DNA from: Varanus komodoensis | Lineage: Eukaryota; Chordata; Lepidosauria; Squamata; Varanidae | Assembly: GCF_004798865.1 (NCBI RefSeq) | Contig: NW_025335269.1 | Coordinates: 19,985,584-20,049,583 of the forward strand | Direction of reading: 5' to 3' | Length of the DNA: 64,000 bases | Shown: positions 60,671 through 64,000 of the stretch, in pieces | How positions within the stretch are numbered: position 1 is the stretch's first letter | Layout: every line of letters begins with the position of its first letter | Made by a program: the position numbers and the translations under genes | Notes under the pieces: generated by a model | Seen by the model: the letters and a program-made list of their open reading frames with translations, nothing else | What the model was told of the DNA's origin: nothing | The model's database searches: none

Positions 60671-62794
60671 CAGACAGTAGGTCTAGTTTTTGAGACAGGT
60701 GGGCCTAGGTTCATGGGCACTTTTTCTGAAGGCTGGAAAGGGTTTCTCACTAACTCCTGACCCAGAGTCAAATAAAGATGTTTTCCAGCCTGTTAGGGAT
60801 ACACGCAATGAGCTACCTGCCTTTCTCCCCTCCCCCAACCTATCTTGTCAGATATCAGTTCACCAACAAAACAAGTTGCATTTTAAAGCTGGTGGAATGT
60901 GTCAGTTCATGACTTGGAAACTGTGACTCAAAGACTGTTTGGGAATAGCATGAAAAGCCCCATGCTAAGAGTAGTTCTACCATTCCTGCTTGCTTTTACA
61001 CCAGAGCCCCTTTTGTGGGTGAGGCACTGCTGTGCTGGTATTTCTTTCAAAGCACAACCATTGCTCAGGGAGTTCAAGCTAATGAATGCAGAGCTTCATC
61101 CTCCATGTTAAATACTGTGATTACTTGCCACACCCAAATGCCCAGACAGGAGGCGGAGGAGGAGGAGGACAACGATTTGGAAAGATCATGTGTCACTTGC
61201 GTTTGCAGCATGAGCCAAGTGTCAGTGGTCTGCTGCAAACTGTGGGGAGAAGTGGCTGTAGCTGTTTCTCTCTCTTTCTCAGTCTCTTTCTTAACTCTGT
61301 TAGCAATATCACTAGGTTGGAACACATGTCTTTGTAGTGCAAGGGAACTGCAAGCAGCAGAAAACACATACTAAAAGTAGTTTGGGAATTAATGGAATCA
61401 TGATTCAGGAATAGCATACTCACAGTGGGGCTTGTGGGGAGGTTTTGTGCCCTGACATTAGAGTACCCAGAGAGAGTATCTGTGCAGATTCGCCCTAGCC
61501 CAGGCCCCTGTGCTCCCCTGTACTTGGCTCCCATGTTATCAAGACAACACCTACAAGCATCAATCTGGTACAATTACTGGAATTACCTTGTTCTCTCCCA
61601 TCCAGGTAGCTGATGCTGGCATGAGAAGCAGCACCACAACAGTGACCTTGTATCATGTGATCAGCATTCCCATGTTCCTAAGGCAATGGTGGCAATTGAC
61701 CAAAGGGAAGTCATTTTCTACCTAAGTAATAGAGGAATTGCTCTCCGTCATACATGTTTCATCAAAAGGTGCATTAGTTTAATTTCAACTTTATTTTTTT
61801 TAAATATGCCAGAGCTTTCTTCTTCTTGTACTGAACACACAAAAGAGGACAAGGGATGTAAGAATAGCATGGAAGTCATTTGCATGATTCTGACTCTGTA
61901 AGCTCATATAGAGGGATGCATGGCTGTTAATTTCCAATTCTCTCCTGTTAATTAAAAGAAAAGTGCCTGTCATATGCTACAATTGTTTCTTTTCCCAGTT
62001 GACAAGCTGGGAAATAACTTTTATTTATTGTTATGAATCCAGGGGTGTGTATTATCCCAGCGAGGGGGAAAGAGAGCCAATTTTTTCTGCTCAGAAATCA
62101 TCCTAATTTTGAACATAGCATCTAGGTGGCTGGCTCATGAGATACAGAAGACACAGTCACAGCACACAGAGGGATGCTGAATTGTACACCAGGCAGGGAA
62201 GCATCCCGACCATGTCATCAGTTTGGCAATAACATCTGAACAAACAGCTCCCACGAATTGTTGCTGCCAGGGTATTCTTTTCTGTGTGGGATTCAAAGCC
62301 ACAGTCTGAATAATGGAAAATAATAATTTCAAGAGCAGGAAATATTTGAATGATTGTATGTCAAAGTTATGGTTAGAGACAAATTGCTTCAGACTTGCTC
62401 TAATGCTTTACCATTTCCCCATCACTAAATGAGATTTGTGGCATTCAAATTTCACCCAATACCTTACGCTTCTTGAAAAGACAAGCTCGTGGTGGTAGTG
62501 GTGGGAAGAATGCAAGGAGCACACAGACATTTTAGTGCAATAGCTTAGTGGACTTGTGTGATGACTTGCACTGGTGAAGTCAAGCCAAATGAATCAATGA
62601 GCGACTCTTCCTCAACTCTCTGTACAAGGGGGTAGGTTGTCTGGTCATCAACTTTCCCTCAACCCTGCACAATCTGGAAAGCTACAGAAAGCAGGTATAC
62701 AACACAGAAATCTGGACACAAGACAGGCATATACTGAAGCTACCTCTGCCTGCCTGCAGCTATGTTTATCATATTCTCACTAACAACACTCTTA
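60671..62794. other. Upstream flank without recognised features
   Basis: A ggaggcggaggaggaggagg run lies near 61150 and drives overlapping frames on both strands (61015-61573). No supported gene. Confidence 0.5.
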
Positions 62795-63404
62795 TTTTTA
62801 TTTATTTATTTATAAAATGCCGTCCAATTACTAATGTCTCTGGACAGCTAACAGCATAAATAAATAGATGACCCACTCTGGCTGCAATACAATAATAAAA
62901 TTTGATATTAAAACATATTAAAATATTGATTAAATAAAAAGGTCTTAACCTGGCGCCAAAAAACATATAATGATGGCGCCAGGAAGACCTCTCTGGGGAG
63001 CGCATTCCATAGATGGGGCGCCACCGCAGAGAAGGCCCTCCTCTGGGTACTCTGTCTCCTAACATCTTTCAGAGAGGATTCCTGGAGGAGGGCTTCTATT
63101 GCCGATCTCAGGAGGCAGGAGGGCAAATAGGGAAAAAGGCGTTCCTTTAGGTATCCTGGTCCCAAGCCATTTAGGGCTTTATAGGTAATAATCAGCACCT
63201 TGAATTGAGCCTGGACTTCGATGGGAACCAATGGAGCTGATAGAGGACTGGGGTTATATGAGAATAATGCCCAGTCCCCAACAGCATCCTGGCAGCTCTA
63301 TTTTGAACCATCTGAAGTATCCGGACTGACTTCAAGGGCAGCCCCACATAAAGCACTTTACAGAAATCCAACCGGGAAATAACCAATGCGTGTGTTACTG
63401 TTGC
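62795..63404 (-). mobile_element. L2-type LINE, 5'-truncated, about 0.61 kb
   Basis: The minus strand encodes SRLDFCKVLYVGLPLKSVRI, LQMVQNRAARMLLGTGHYSH and ITPVLYQLHWFPSK. After one frame change near 63220 it encodes EVQAQFKVLIITYKALNGLG, RRAFSAVAPHLWNALPREVF and FWRQVKTFLFNQYF. The 3' UTR and tail are present and similar to the copies at 29.3 and 55.9 kb. The 5' truncation point is near 63404, after the VTHALVIS-like codons. Confidence 0.9.
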
Positions 63405-64000
63405 AGCATTACTCCCCCTTTTTTATTCCTCTGATAATGAAGATTTATGGTGTACACTGCAGTGCTAGAAAAAGACAACAGGGGTGGTGCAGAGGCTGTG
63501 TGAGCATGTGAGTGAATATTACTTAGCACTTCTCAGAATCACAATGGTAACCCTACCTGAAAGGAGACTGCATTTTATCACTAAGCGAAAGTGGTTTCTT
63601 TTTTGTGATTCTTCTACAACAGCCACACTATCATGGGCAGGGTGCAGAGGAGGAACAACCTGGAAATCTGTGACAAATGGAGTGTTGTCTTCATTTGTTA
63701 CCAGTTGCATGGTTAAACCATGCTAGGTACTTATTTTATTGACTTTAGGAAACAGATTAGATGAGCTTTAGTTGCTAAGCAACTACAGGATGCCTCCTTA
63801 AACCCATCTATCTCCTGTGGAGCTTGGAGGTGGCTGGAGAATATGTCCTGCCATTATTAGTAACCACTCAGCATTCAGCTCTTTTCATGCTATCTTGATC
63901 AGGGAAATAGAATATCCAGATAGCAAAGTAAGTTGTAGATGCTCCACTATGTGAAAGTAGTGGCATCTGATAAGGCTACAAGTCTCATCATCCTCCAGTC
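63405..64000. other. Upstream flank without recognised features
   Basis: Two fully overlapping frames at 63484-63726 on opposite strands look like chance frames. Nothing else assigned. Confidence 0.5.

Overview
The window looks like nuclear DNA of a vertebrate, most likely a lizard or other squamate/lepidosaur. The evidence is a spliced copine exon, a CpG-island promoter with a splice donor, and a repeat load of CR1 and L2 LINEs, tRNA-headed SINEs, 5S rRNA-headed SINEs and foldback repeats. I saw no bacterial gene structure. Nearly all open frames in the window are chance frames or pieces of retroelements.

One host gene can be supported, on the minus strand. The exon at 1916-2098 encodes the first 60 residues of a copine that I recognise as CPNE4, flanked by a good splice acceptor and donor. 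A CpG-rich block at about 51.7-53.06 kb holds a likely promoter and a minus-strand non-coding first exon (about 52972 down to 52551) ending in a strong CAG|GTAAGG donor. I infer that this is CPNE4 exon 1. If so, intron 1 fills about 50.5 kb of the window, 1-1915 is the start of intron 2, and 53.1-64 kb is upstream flank. Exon 1 carries two tiny upstream ORFs whose stop and start overlap.

The intron and flank are a graveyard of transposable elements. CR1 3' fragments lie at 2.6, 5.1, 8.4, 14.1, 20.0, 21.9, 28.0-28.7 and 40.4 kb. L2-type LINE pieces include three longer 5'-truncated minus-strand copies at 29.3-30.2, 55.9-56.8 and 62.8-63.4 kb. There are three tRNA-type SINEs with a tagctcagtgg head (26.1, 41.8, 46.3 kb) and five SINEs of a second tRNA-headed type (10.0, 16.3, 23.2, 36.2, 59.6 kb). 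Two SINEs have 5S rRNA heads (6.2, 50.8 kb). A non-autonomous hAT element at 32451-32847 has a perfect 8-bp target duplication. Two families of imperfect palindromes recur throughout. A candidate solo LTR fossil lies near 15.8-16.1 kb.

I found no convincing undescribed gene system. The points most worth following are the 5' architecture of the copine gene, the two 5S-headed SINEs with different tails, the two palindromic repeat families and an unclassified repeat pair at 0.5 and 26.5 kb. Repeat names rest on remembered consensus sequences, not on a search.
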